Positions 1-13,407 of a stretch of DNA of 64,000 nucleotides are shown one piece after another. Where the stretch lies: assembly GCA_032433765.1 (NCBI GenBank), contig JAVIAB010000124.1, positions 75,634,119 to 75,698,118 of the forward strand. The letters run 5' to 3'. Numbering within the stretch: the stretch's first letter is position 1; the number at the start of each line of letters is the position of its first letter. The stretch comes from Megaustenia siamemsis (Eukaryota > Mollusca > Gastropoda > Stylommatophora > Ariophantidae). The notes under the pieces are model-generated. The model was not told the DNA's origin, searched no databases, and saw only the letters and a list, made by a program, of their open reading frames with translations. The position numbers and the translations under genes are program-made.

Positions 1-778
1 ATTATCTAGCTACCGATCAAATCCTTCAGAAAGAAAACAACTGAATGAGTATGTCGCCAAAGTAAACTTACCGTCAAAAGTACCGACCACATTATGGAAT
101 ATGTTGACAAAGTTGTACAAGCAACAACACTGGATATTGAAATAAATCCCCACTATCTAAGGTGTTGAAGAACAGCAAGATTTTACAAATAGATTTTATA
201 ATAAATGATTGATAGATTTGATTTTCTGCTCTATCTCAGTGGAAAATCGACAATTCGGGTCTCTATGTTTTTCCTCATTGCTACTTGTTCTCATGTCTCA
301 TGTCTACTATTTTATTAATGCATCGACTTCTAGGTCTACTGTTTCTCTTTTTCCGTTGCTTCTCGAGGACGGGGCGAGTAGAAAGGGGATGCTTTCATGT
401 GTGATACATATCCACATTGACTGTGTGAGTCTACAATATTGTAACACCAATTTTTCTCCCTCAACATACTTATTTTACAATTTTAGCTTTTTTTTTCGCG
501 TTCAATATTATTGTCCAGCATTTCATTTCCCTGTGATGATTTTTCATTTTCTTTCGACTTTGAATGCCCGTGTTTACATTAGATGCATAGGTGTCACAGA
601 GTTAGATATTTGTTGTTTTATTGGATGTAGTTGTCTAGTCATCTGGTGGCTTTGCAACATTTGTTGTTAATCTTTGTTTGAAGTATGTCGTTTTTTACGT
701 TAAAGACCTTCGCTTGCTATCAGAATTTGTTCTCTAGGAAAACTTTTTCCAATGTTCATATTTTCGCTGTGATCATAA
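1..778. other. Non-repetitive flank, no gene recognised
   Basis: AT-rich sequence with no tandem structure. A 153-codon open frame on the plus strand (209-670) is rich in Phe, Ser, Cys and Leu, as expected from translated T-rich non-coding DNA, and contains no motif I recognise. No element ends or RNA gene are seen. Confidence 0.6.
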
Positions 779-2800
779 TTTCAACTAGTGATTGTAACTT
801 CAACTAGTGATTGTAACTTCAACTAGTGATTGTGCCTTCTACTAGTGATTGTAACATCTAATAGTGAATGTAACTTCTACTAGTGATTGTAACTTCAACT
901 AGTGATTGTGCCTTCTACTAGTGATTGTAACATCTAATAGTGAATGTAACTTCTACTAGTGATTGTAACTTCTACTAGTGAATGTAACCTCTACTAGTGA
1001 TTGTGCCTTCTACTAGTGATTGTGCCTTCTACTAGTGATTGTGCCTTCTAGTAGTGGTTGTAACTTCTACTAGTGATGGTGCCTTCTAGTAGTGGTTGTA
1101 ACTTTTACTAGTGATTGTGCCTTCTAGTAGTGGTTGTAACTTACAATAGTGATTGTGCCTTCTAGTAGTGATTGTGCCTTCTACTAGTGATTGTGCCTTC
1201 TACTAGTGATCGTGCCTTCTACTAGTGGTTGTGCCTTCTACTAGTGATTGATTGTGCCTTCTACTAGTGATTGTGCCTTCTACTAGTGATTGTGCCTTCT
1301 AGTAGTGGTTGTAACTTCTACTAGTGATTGTGCCTTCTAGTAGTGGTTGTAACTTACAATAGTGATTGTGCCTTCTAGTAGTGATTGTGCCTCCTACTAG
1401 TGGTTGTAACTTCTACTAGTGATTGTAACCTCTACTAGTGATTGTGCCTTGAACTAGTGATTGTGCCTTCTATTAGTGATCGTGCCTTGAACTAGTGATC
1501 GTGCCATCTACTAGTGATTGTGCCTTCTACTAGTGATTGTGCCTTCTACTAGTGATCGTGCCTTCTACTAGTGATCGTGCCTTCTACTAGTGATCGTGCC
1601 TTCTACTAGTGATCGTGCCTTCTACTAGTGATTGTGCCTTGAACTAGTGATCGTGCCTTCTACTAGTGATCGTGCCTTGAACTAGTGATCGTGCCTTGAA
1701 CTAGTGATCGTGCCTTGAACTAGTGATTGTGCATTCTACTAGTGATTGTGCATTCTACTAGTGATTGTGCCTTCTACTAGTGATCGTGCCTTCTACTAGT
1801 GATTGTGCCTTCTACTAGTGGTTGTGCCTTCTACTAGTGATCGTGCCTTCTACTAGTGGTTGTGCCTTCTACTAGTGATCGTGCCTTCTACTAGTGGTTG
1901 TGCCTTCTACTAGTGGTTGTGCGTTCTACTAGTGATTGTGCCTTGAACTAGTGATCGTGCCTTGAACTAGTGATCGTGCCTTCTACTAGTGGTTGTGCCT
2001 TCTACTAGTGATCGTGCCTTGAACTAGTGATCGTGCCTTGAACTAGTGATTGTGCATTCTACTAGTGATCGTGCCTTCTACTAGTGATCGTTCCTTCTAC
2101 TAGTGCTCGTGCCTTCTACTAGTGGTTGTGCCTTCTACTAGTGATCGTGCCTTCTACTAGTGGTTGTGCCTTCTAATAGTGGTTGTGCCTTCTACTAGTG
2201 ATCGTGCCTTCTACTAGTGATTGTGCCTTCTACTAGTGGTTGTGCCTTCTACTAGTGGTCGTGCCTTCTACTAGTGATCGTGCCTTCTACTAGTGGTCGT
2301 GCCTTCTACTAGTGATCGTGCCTTCTACTAGTGATCGTGCCTTCTACTAGTGATCGTGCCTTCTACTAGTGATCGTGCCTTCTACTAGTGATCGTGCCTT
2401 AAACTAGTGATCGTGCCTTGAACTAGTGATCGTGCCTTGAACTAGTGATCGTGCCTTCTACTAGTGATCGTGCTTTCTACTAGTGATTGTGCCTTGAACT
2501 AGTGATCGTGCCTTGAACTAGTGATCGTGCCTTCTACTAGTGATCGTGCCTTCTACTAGTGATCGTGCCTTCTACTAGTGATTGTGCCTTGAACTAGTGA
2601 TTCATTGTGCCTTCTACTAGTGGTCGTGCCTTCTACTAGTGATTGATTGTACCTTGAACTGGTGTTTGTAACTTCTACTAGTGATTGTGCCTTCTACTAG
2701 TGATTGTGCCTTGAACTAGTGTTTGTAACTTCAACTAGTGATTGTGCCTTCTACTAGTGATTGTCATTTCAGCTACTGATTGTCACTTCAACTAATTATT
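779..2800. repeat. 19 bp minisatellite, about 105 copies
   Basis: Head-to-tail 19 bp unit of the form CTAGTGATTGTGCCTTCTA. The variable positions are mainly GATT/GATC, CTTCTA/CTTGAA and GTGCC/GTAAC. Units drift gradually along the array, and both ends decay (last degenerate units near 2760-2800). A few units carry a 4 bp insertion (GATTGATTG). Every unit contains the palindrome ACTAGT. Confidence 0.97.
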
Positions 2801-3257
2801 CCGACTTAAAAACCTGCGAAGTGACATCTACTAGAATAACCTACTACACGCACCAAATTTCCAAAACTCTTGATCGCTATCGTTATAGTTACAGCACTCT
2901 TCGTTCAATCAATTCAATCATGAATTAAAACAGAAAGAAATAACATAAAATCATTGAATACAAATGTTAACATTATCTAATGTTTTTGGAAAACAATGAC
3001 GTTATCAACGATATTACAGCGGCAGCTACCTCTAAAGTACTTTCATTTTTTTAAATTTTTCATTTTATTTAGTAAGAAAAGGAGAGCCTTTCTGCCGCTA
3101 ATGGCCAATGTCGTGTACAAAATAAACTATGTTTTCTTCAGAGCACAAATGTTGTGTCCAAAACACGCGTAGTCAGTGGTGGGACTACTGGAACTGCGCG
3201 AAACGAAAGGACCTGGACAGATCCAAATGTTTTCACAAACTGTTAGGAAATGGGGCA
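2801..3257. other. Unique spacer between two arrays
   Basis: About 460 bp of AT-rich single-copy sequence. I see no coding frame, element end or RNA motif in it. Confidence 0.6.
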
Positions 3258-5181
3258 TTCATCACAAACGTTATAAAACAGTAGGATAGGGAGAGTTCAT
3301 CACAAACGTTATAAAACAGTAGGATAAGGATAGTTCATCACAAACGTTATAAAACAGTAGGATAGGGAGAGTTCATCACAAACGTTATAAAACAGTAGGA
3401 TAGGGAGAGTTCATCACAAACGTTATAAAACAGTAAGATAGGGAGCGATCATCATAAACGTTATAAAACAGTAAGATAAGGAGCGATCATCATAAACGTT
3501 ATAAAACAGTAAGATAAGGAGCGATCATCATAAACGTTATAAAATAGTAAGATAAGGAGCGATCATCATAAACGTTATAAAACAGTAAGATATGGAGAGA
3601 TCATCATAAACGTTATAAAACAGTAAGATAGGGAGTGATCATCACAAACGTTATAAAACAGTAAGATAGGGAGTGATCATCACAAACGTTATAAAACAGT
3701 AAGATAGGGAGAGTTCATCATAAACGTTATAAAACAGTAAGATAGGGAGTGATCATCACAAACGTTATAAAACAGTAAGATAGGGAGCGATCATCATAAA
3801 CGTTATAAAACAGTAAGATAAGGAGTGATCATCACAAATGTTATAAAACAGTAAGATAGGGAGCGATCATCACAAACGTTATAAAACAGTAAGATAGGGA
3901 GTGATCATCACAAATGTTATAAAACAGTAAGATAGGGAGTGATCATCACAAACGTTATAAAACAGTAAGATAGGGAGTGATCATCACAAACGTTATAAAA
4001 CAGTAAGATAGGGAGTGATCATCACAAACGTCATAAAACAGTAAGATAGGGAGTGATCATCACAAACGTCATAAAACAGTAAGATAGGGAGAGATCGTCA
4101 CAAACGTTATAAAACAGTAACATAGGGAGAGATCATCACAAACGTTATAAAAAGTAAGATAGGGAGTGATCATCACAAACGTTATAAAACAGTAAGATTG
4201 CGAGTATTCATCACAAACGTTATAAAACAGTAAGATAGGGAGAGATCATCATAAACGTTATAAAACAGTAAGATAGGGAGCGATCATCACAAACGTTATA
4301 AAACAGTAAGATAGGGAGTGATCATCACAAACGTTATAAAACAGTAAGATAGGGAGTGATCATCACAAACGTTATAAAACAGTAATATAGGGAGTGATCA
4401 TCACAAACGTTATAAAACAGTAAGATAAGGAGTGATCATCATAAACGTTATAAAACAGTAAGATAGGGAGTGATCATCACAAACGTTATAAAACAGTAAG
4501 ATAAGGAGTGATCATCATAAACGTTATAAAACAGTAAGATAGGGAGTGATCATCATAAACGTTATAAAACAGTAAGATAAGGAGTGATCATCATAAACGT
4601 TATAAAACAGTAAGATAGGGAGTGATCATCATAAACGTTATAAAACAGTAAGATAAGGAGTGATCATCACAAACGTTATAAAACAGTAAGATAGGGAGTG
4701 ATCATCATAAACATTATAAAACAGTAATATAGGGAGTGATCATCCCAAACGTTATAAAACAGTAAGATAGGGAGTGATCATCATAAACGTTATAAAACAG
4801 TAAGATAGGGAGTGATCATCATAAACGTTATAAAACAGTAATATAGGGAGTGATCATCCCAAACGTTATAAAACAGTAAGATAGGGAGTGATCATCACAA
4901 ACGTTATAAAACAGTAAGATAGGGAGTGATCATCACAAACGTTATAAAACAGTAAGATAGGGATAGTTCATCACAAACGTTATAAAACAGTAAGATAGGG
5001 AGATATCATCATAAACGTTATAAAACAGTAATATAGGGAGTGATCATCACAAACGTTATAAAACAGTAAGATAGGGAGTGATCATCATAAACGTTATAAA
5101 ACAGTATAATAGGGAGCGATCATCATAAACGTTATAAAACAGTATAATAGGGAGTGATCATCACAAACGTTATAAAACGTT
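3258..5181. repeat. 38 bp minisatellite, about 50 copies
   Basis: Head-to-tail 38 bp unit built around AACGTTATAAAACAGTAAGA followed by a GGGAGTGATCATCA segment. Variation is mostly single substitutions (CACAAACG/CATAAACG, GGGAG/AAGGAG, GTGATC/GCGATC/GAGTTC). Length is very uniform; I noticed only one 1 bp deletion, near 4150. The unit contains the palindromes AACGTT and TGATCA. Confidence 0.97.
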
Positions 5182-5214
5182 AGAATTTGGTGCTTTCGTT
5201 GATCTTCCTTCAAC

Positions 5215-5405
5215 GGTAAAATTGAATGTTCTCTGCCATCTCGCCGCCTCTCTCAGCACAAAGCGGAATGTTGCCACGAAGTCAACGCCCTCAAATAGCG
5301 TTTGATTTGTCAAATATTCTCAAGATCATTTGAAGTTCATCTGAATTGATCTTATCAAAAGCCTCTACCAGATGTATGGAAGTGGCGAATGACGTCATAT
5401 CAAAC
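5215..5405 (-). pseudogene. Reverse transcriptase relic (motif A region)
   Basis: Read on the minus strand, this gives a short frame with VEAFDKINSDELQMIL followed by a stop. That resembles the motif-A block of non-LTR reverse transcriptases (x-KAFDxVxxxxLWxIL), including the first catalytic Asp. Sequence on either side is too decayed to extend the match. It could be chance similarity, since only about 25 residues support it. Confidence 0.4.
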
Positions 5406-5465
5406 CGAGCAATATCTAGCCATGAACTCTGAAACAGCGTTCATGTAAAGTGGATAATTCCTAAG

Positions 5466-5569
5466 GCTTCGTTGTCCAAATAGTTGGTGAGTGTGCAGTG
5501 GTAGTACTGTAGTTTTGTTGTGATAGAGTACTGTCCCTGCACACTCACTAGCTATGTACACAACGAAGC
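5466..5569. repeat. Inverted 46 bp unit at array edge
   Basis: The outermost unit of the following array (5466-5508) is in reverse orientation to its neighbour (5528-5569). The two 42-43 nt arms pair imperfectly (about 36 matching positions by eye) around a loop of about 19 nt. All later units point the same way, so this is a single head-to-head junction at the array boundary. Confidence 0.8.
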
Positions 5570-5822
5570 TATAGTACTATCACTGCACACTCACCAAATA
5601 TATACAGTGAAGATATAGTACTAATACTAACACTGCACACTTATCAACTATATACACAACAAAACTATAGTATTACCACTGCACATTCACCAACTATATA
5701 CACAACGAAGCTATAGTATTACCACTACACACTCACCATGTACACAAAGAATCTATAGTATTACAACTGCACACTCACCAACTATATACATACCGAAGAT
5801 ATAGTACTGCCACAGCACACTC
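5528..5822. repeat. 46 bp minisatellite, proximal degenerate part
   Basis: About six diverged units of the same 46 bp repeat that fills 6385-11850 (CACTGCACACTCACCAACTA, then TGTACACAACGAAGATATAG and TACTAC). They are separated from the main array by a retrotransposon fragment inserted at about 5823. Divergence is higher here than inside the main array, typical of array edges. Confidence 0.9.
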
Positions 5823-6384
5823 CAATGTACAATAACCAAGAGACAGAGATAGATATACGGTGTAGCAAAGCATGCCAAGTATAGGCCAAGCATCAACACT
5901 ATTGAAAAACAAAGCAATAACTACGGAAGCAAAAAGGGCAATATACAAATCAATTTTTCTACCAACTCTGTGCTATCAGTGCCAGAATTGGACGCAGGAC
6001 TCTAGAACAATAAGAAAGATAACGACCACCGAAATGACATGTGTCAGAAGAATGACATGAAACAGCTTAAGGGACAGAGTAAGAAACACCGACTTAAGGA
6101 AGAAAATCGAAATTGAACCAGCCATCGAATGCATAAAGAGACAACATATAAATTGGTTCGGCCACATAACAAGACAAAAAGAACTAACAATGACTCAAAG
6201 AGCCATAAACAAACGCTACGAAAACGCCAGATTAAGAGGAAGACCGAGAAAAAGATGGATAAAAGGAATACTAGAGTCACTATGAGGGATAACACCAGAA
6301 GAGGCCAACAGAAGAGCAAAGAATCGCAGATTGTATCTCCCCTCGACGCCAACGGCAATGGAGGAAGGATAGAAGAAGAATAAT
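5823..6384 (+). pseudogene. 5'-truncated non-LTR retrotransposon, RT C-terminal fragment
   Basis: The plus strand encodes the C-terminal part of a non-LTR reverse transcriptase. It begins near RCSKACQV and runs through LPTLCYQCQNWT, RRMT, NWFGHITRQKE and RGRPRKRW to EEANRRAKNRRLYLPSTP. It is broken by a 1 nt frameshift near 5885, a stop after RRMT (about 6058) and a TGA after GILESL. The same order of motifs occurs on the minus strand at 54061-55115, so both belong to one family. The 3' end is GAAGAAGAATAAT. The 9 bp string AGCACACTC at 5814-5822 recurs at 6385-6393 and is the likely target-site duplication, so the fragment landed inside the 46 bp minisatellite. Confidence 0.85.
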
Positions 6385-9300
6385 AGCACACTCAACAGCT
6401 ATGTACACAACCAAGCTATAGTACTGCCACTGCACACTTACCAACTATGTACACAACCAAGCTATAGTACTGCCACTGCACACTCACCAACTATGTACAC
6501 AACCAAGCTATAGTACTACCACTGCACACTCACCAACTATGTACACAACCAAGCTATAGTACTACCACTGCACACTCACCAACTATGTACACAACGAAGA
6601 TATAGTACTACCACTGCACACTCACCAACTATGTACACAACCAAGCTATAGTACTACCACTGCACACACACCAGCTATGTACACAACGAAGATATAGTAC
6701 TACCACTGCACACTCACCAACTATGTACACAACCAAGCTATAGTACTACCACTGCACACTCACCAACTATGTACACAACGAAGCTATATTGCTGCCACTG
6801 CACACTCACCAACTATTTACACAACGAAGATATAGTACTACCACTGCACACTCACCAACTATGTACACAACGAAGATATAGTACTACCACCGCACACTCA
6901 CCAACTATTTACACAACGAAGATATAGTACTACCACTGCACTCACCAACTATGTACACAACGAAGATATAGTACTACCACTGCACACTCACCAGCTATGT
7001 ACACAACGAAGATATAGTACTACCACTGCACACTCACCATGTACACAACGAAGATATAGTACTACCACTGCACACTCACCAACTATGTACACAACGAAGA
7101 TATAGTACTACCACTGCACACTCACCAACTATGTACACAACGAAGATATAGTACTACCACTGCACACTCACCAACTATGTACACAACGAAAATATAGTAC
7201 TACCACTGCACACTCACCAGCTATGTACACAACGAAGATATAGTACTACCACTGCACACTCACCATGTACACAACGAAGATATAGTACTACCACTGCACA
7301 CTCACCATGTACACAACGAAGATATAGTACTACCACTGCACACTCACCATGTACACAACGAAGATAAAGTATTACCACTGCACACTCACCAACTATGTAC
7401 ACAACGAAGATATAGTACTACCACTGCACACTCACCAACTATGTACACAACGAAGCTATAGTACTACCACTGCATACTCACCAACTATGTACACAACGAA
7501 GATATAGTACTACCACTGCACACTCACCAACCATGTACACAACGAAGATATAGTACTACCACTGCACACTCACCATGTACACGACGAAGATATAGTACTA
7601 CCACTGCACACTCACCAACTTTGTACACAACGAAGATATAGTACTACCACTGCACACTCACCAACTACGTACACAACGAAGCTATAGTACTACCACTGCA
7701 TACTCATCAACTATGTACACAACGAAGATATAGTACTACCACTGCACACTCACCAACTATGTACACAACGAAGATATAGTACTACCACTGCACACTCACC
7801 AACTTTGTACACAACGAAGATATAGTACTACCACTGCACACTCACCAACTTTGTACACAACGAAGATATAGTACTACCACTGCACACTCACCAGCTATGT
7901 ACACAACCAAGCTATAGTACTGCCACTGCACTCTCACCAACTATGAACACAACGAAAATATAGTACTACCACTGCACACTCACCAACTTTGTACACAACG
8001 AAGATATAGTACTGCCACTGCACACCAACTATGTACACAACGAAGATATAGTACTACCACTGCACACTCACCAACTTTGTACACAACGAAGATATAATAC
8101 TACCACTGCACACTCACCAACTTTGTACACAACGAAGATATAGTACTACCACTGCACACTCACCAACTTTGTACACAACGAAGATATAATACTGCCACTG
8201 CACTCTCACCAACTATGTACACAACGAAGATATAGTACTACCACTGCACACTCACCAACTTTGTACACAACGAAGATATAGTACTACCACTGCATACTCA
8301 CCAACTTTGTACACAACGAAGATATAGTACTGCCACTGCATACTCACCAACTATGTACACAACGAAGATATAGTACTACCACTGCACACTCACCAACTTT
8401 GTACACAACGAAGATATAGTACTACCACTGCACACTCACCAACTTTGTACACAACGAAGATATAGTACTACCACTGCACACTCACCAACTATGTACACAA
8501 CGAAGATATAGTACTACCACTGCACACTCACCAACTTTGTACACAACGAAGATATAGTACTACCACTGCACACTCACCAACTTTGTACACAACGAAGATA
8601 TAGTACTACCACTGCACACTCACCAACTTTGTACACAACGAAGATATAGTACTACCACTGCACTCTCACCATGTACACAACGAAGATATAGTACTACCAC
8701 TGCACTCTCACCAACTATGTACACAACGAAGATATAGTACTACCACTGCACACTCACCAACTTTGTACACAACGAAGATATAGTACTACCACTGCACTCT
8801 CACCATGTACACAACGAAGATATAGTACTACCACTGCACACTCACCAACTTTGTACACAACGAAGATATAGTACTATCACTGCACTCTCACCATGTACAC
8901 AACGAAGATATAGTACTACCACTGCACTCTCACCAACTTTGTACACAACGAAGATATAGTACTACCACTGCACTCTCACCAACTTTGTAAGCAACGAAGA
9001 TATAGTACTACCACTGCACACTCACCAACTTTGTACACAACGAAGATATAGTACTGCCACTGCATACTCACCAACTATGTACACAACGAAGATATAGTAC
9101 TACCACTGCACACTCACCAACTTTGTACACAACGAAGATATAGTACTACCACTGCACACTCACCAACTTTGTACACAACGAAGATATAGTACTACCACTG
9201 CACACTCACCAACTATGTACACAACGAAGATGTAGTACTACCACTGCACACTCACCAACTTTGTACACAACGAAGATATAGTACTACCACTGCACACTCA

Positions 9301-11850
9301 CCAACTTTGTACACAACGAAGATATAGTACTACCACTGCACTCTCACCATGTACACAACGAAGATATAGTACTACCACTGCACACTCACCAACTTTGTAC
9401 ACAATGAAGATATAGTACTATCACTGCACTCTCACCATGTACACAACGAAGATATAGTACTACCACTGCACTCTCACCATGTACACAACGAAGATATAGT
9501 ACTACCACTGCACACTCACCAACTATGTACACAACGAAGATATAGTACTATCACTGCACTCTCACCATGTACACAACGAAGATATAGTACTACCACTGCA
9601 CTCTCACCATGTACACAACGAAGATATAGTACTACCACTGCACACTCACCAACTTTGTACACAACGAAGATATAGTACTACCACTGCACACTCACCAACT
9701 TTGTACACAACGAAGATATAGTACTATCACTGCACTCTCACCATGTACACAACGAAGATATAGTACTACCACTGCACTCTCACCATGTACACAACGAAGA
9801 TATAGTACTACCACTGCACACTCACCAACTTTGTACACAACGAAGATATAGTACTATCACTGCACTCTCACCATGTACACAACGAAGATATAGTACTACC
9901 ACTGCACTCTCACCATGTACACAACGAAGATATAGTACTACCACTGCACTCTCACCAACTTTGTACACAACGAAGATATAGTACTACCACTGCACTCTCA
10001 CCAACTTTGTAAGCAACGAAGATATAGTACTACCACTGCACACTCACCAACTTTGTACACAACGAAGATATAGTACTGCCACTGCATACTCACCAACTAT
10101 GTACACAACGAAGATATAGTACTACCACTGCACACTCACCAACTTTGTACACAACGAAGATATAGTACTACCACTGCACACTCACCAACTTTGTACACAA
10201 CGAAGATATAGTACTACCACTGCACACTCACCAACTATGTACACAACGAAGATATAGTACTACCACTGCACACTCACCAACTTTGTACACAACGAAGATG
10301 TAGTACTACCACTGCACACTCACCAACTTTGTACACAACGAAGATATAGTACTACCACTGCACACTCACCAACTTTGTACACAACGAAGATATAGTACTA
10401 CCACTGCACTCTCACCATGTACACAACGAAGATATAGTACTACCACTGCACACTCACCAACTTTGTACACAACGAAGATATAGTACTATCACTGCACTCT
10501 CACCATGTACACAACGAAGATATAGTACTACCACTGCACTCTCACCATGTACACAACGAAGATATAGTACTACCACTGCACACTCACCAACTATGTACAC
10601 AACGAAGATATAGTACTATCACTGCACTCTCACCATGTACACAACGAAGATATAGTACTACCACTGCACTCTCACCATGTACACAACGAAGATATAGTAC
10701 TACCACTGCACACTCACCAACTTTGTACACAACGAAGATATAGTACTACCACTGCACACTCACCAACTTTGTACACAACGAAGATATAGTACTATCACTG
10801 CACTCTCACCATGTACACAACGAAGATATAGTACTACCACTGCACTCTCACCATGTACACAACGAAGATATAGTACTACCACTGCACACTCACCAACTTT
10901 GTACACAACGAAGATATAGTACTATCACTGCACTCTCACCATGTACACAACGAAGATATAGTACTACCACTGCACTCTCACCATGTACACAACGAAGATA
11001 TAGTACTACCACTGCACACTCACCAACTTTGTACACAACGAAGATATAGTACTACCACTGCACTCTCACCAACTATGTACACAACGAAGATATAGTACTA
11101 CCACTGCACTCTCACCAACTATGTACACAACGAAGATATAGTACTACCACTGCACACTCACCAACTTTGTACACAACGAAGATATAGTACTACCACTGCA
11201 CTCTCACCAACTTTGTACACAACGAAGATATAGTACTACCACTGCACACTCACCAACTTTGTACACAACGAAGATATAATACTACCACTGCACACTCACC
11301 AACTTTGTACACAACGAAGATATAGTACTACCACTGCATACTCACCAACTTTGTACACAACGAAGATATAGTACTACCACTGCACTCTCACCAACTTTGT
11401 AAGCAACGAAGATAAAGTACTACCACTGCACACTCACCAACTTTGTACACAACGAAGATATAGTACTGCCACTGCATACTCACCAACTATGTACACAACG
11501 AAGATATAGTACTATCACTGCACTCTCACCATGTACACAACGAAGATATAGTACTACCACTGCACTCTCACCATGTACACAACGAAGATATAGTACTACC
11601 ACTGCACTCTCACCAACTTTGTACACAACGAATATATAGTACTACCACTGCACTCTCACCAACTTTGTACACAACGAAGATATAGTACTACCACTGCACT
11701 CTCACCAACTTTGTACACAACGAAGATATAGTACTACCACTGCACTCTCACCAACTTTGTACACAACGAAGATATAGTACTACCACTGCACTCTCACCAA
11801 CTTTGTACACAACGAAGATATAGTACTACCACTGCACTCTCATTACTTCA
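6385..11850. repeat. 46/42 bp minisatellite, about 120 copies
   Basis: Main block of the 46 bp repeat: CACTGCACACTCACCAACTA, then TGTACACAACGAAGATATAG and TACTAC. A 42 bp variant lacks AACT (CACCATGTACAC). Subtypes are arranged in higher-order patterns: for example the marker TTTGTAAGCAACGAAG appears near 8985, 10007 and 11397, and the first two lie in largely matching blocks about 1.02 kb apart. Each unit carries AGTACT. Confidence 0.97.
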
Positions 11851-12230
11851 TCTTCATTGCTTCGTTCACCAACACCCTGTGCCAACACTATCACTCCATC
11901 TACATACACTACTACTTTATCCACTAACACTTTTACATCATCTACCTACACTATTACCTTGTCTACCCACACTGTTTCGTCATGTGCATACACTATTGCG
12001 TAATTTATCACCATATTGCGCCATCTACCTACACTATTACGTCATCTACAACACAGTCACGACATCTAACTACCTACACTGTTGCGTCATCTGACATTTA
12101 CATAATGACGTCATCTACCTACACTATGACGTTATCTGCCACACGATTAGGTCACCTACCCACACTGCTACTTCATGTAACAACACTGTTACGCCATCTA
12201 CCTAACCTGGGATATAGACTTTTGCAGAAA
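11851..12230. repeat. Degenerate ~21 bp repeat tract
   Basis: Imperfect repeats of the type CATCTACCTACACTATTACG, with spacing of about 21 nt and many substitutions. It directly follows the 46 bp array. Overlapping open frames here (11879-12094 and 11982-12233) are products of the repeat and have no recognisable domain. Confidence 0.7.
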
Positions 12231-13407
12231 TGATTGTTCTTGTTATCCATGAACTAATGATGAACCGACAGTAATGTTAGAACATGTTTGTTGGTAGATT
12301 GTAGTCGACAGGCCAATGAAACTCAGACCATAATGACCAGACAATTTATTGACTTGCTCCTTCTTTACTTTCGATGAATCGGAAAAGTTTCTGGGCGTTT
12401 ACAAAAGATTGAACATTACTGTTTGTTTTGTGCTGTGTATGTGTTGTGTGTTTGTTTTTGTGCTGTGTGCTTGTTGTGTGGCTGAGCATTACTGTCAGAA
12501 GAGATTGTGAGAACAATCGCCGTTGGGATCAGCTGTCACATCACGTGATCGTTTCTGAACGCTTTCATCGACTCACCTGTCAAATGTTGACCATATTAAG
12601 CGTTAAAGATAACAACTGTGAGGAAGGGGTCATCTTCTCTAAGTGCTCAAATCATTTGTTTAAGCTTTGAGATTAAAGCACGTCACGATCTGCTGTGGGT
12701 CCACATTTGCTATTACTGTAGAAGTCACGGAATTAACTCTCGGCATGGGACTAACAATATCTGGGCATTCAGCTCTTTATCAAAGACATGATTCTCTCTG
12801 TAAACTGACATTTTCTAGGTATTAACAAAACAAGACTGTATATGTCACGCTTACCTTCTTCTGCAGTGCGCTGTATGGAATTATACTTAGCTAAAATAAC
12901 GAGAATAAAGGAAGCATTTGGACGGGTGGGAAGCAGGTCATAAGCATAGATCAGATACCACGGAGCTGCAATGTGTGGTAGCGGAGGTATTTACGTTATG
13001 GCCATCGTCCGTCCAGTGTCGCCGTCAGACGTTAGATGCGACTCTCGCAGTGTACGTCATCATGAGTCTTTATTATCGGGAGCTTCTCGTTTCATGCCGT
13101 CCATAGTTCCCTCTTGTTGTATACGTTCCCCCATCCCTCTTGTAACATAGTTATCTCCTACTCACCTCGGAGTTGTCCCAAACAACATAGAACTGTTTTT
13201 GTTCTTATTATTTGTACTCTGGTCGTAGCACCTCGTGGTAATTGCACTGGTCTTGCGGCCCTTATTCACCAACTCATTATAACACCGCCCAGAAATGGGA
13301 CAATAGCTGTAGCGATAATTTTGTTTCTAATACTGGAAGTTTCCACACCGCAGCTTGTGTCCCTGTATTCATTTGTTTCTTTATCAACGACACAAGTTTG
13401 AGAGCAT
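12231..13407. other. Unique 1.2 kb, no gene recognised
   Basis: Single-copy sequence with a T/G-rich start (TGTGTGTTTGT around 12430-12480). Short open frames at 12428-12670, 12918-13106 and 13114-13401 (plus strand) match nothing I know and lack a convincing initiation or splice context. A small host exon cannot be excluded. Confidence 0.5.

Noticed and set aside
209..670. 153-codon plus-strand open frame as a gene
   Set aside because: Composition fits T-rich non-coding DNA, and no motif or flanking gene structure supports it.
779..5181. CRISPR array
   Set aside because: The repeats are directly contiguous with no unique spacers, no cas genes are present, and the window is eukaryotic.
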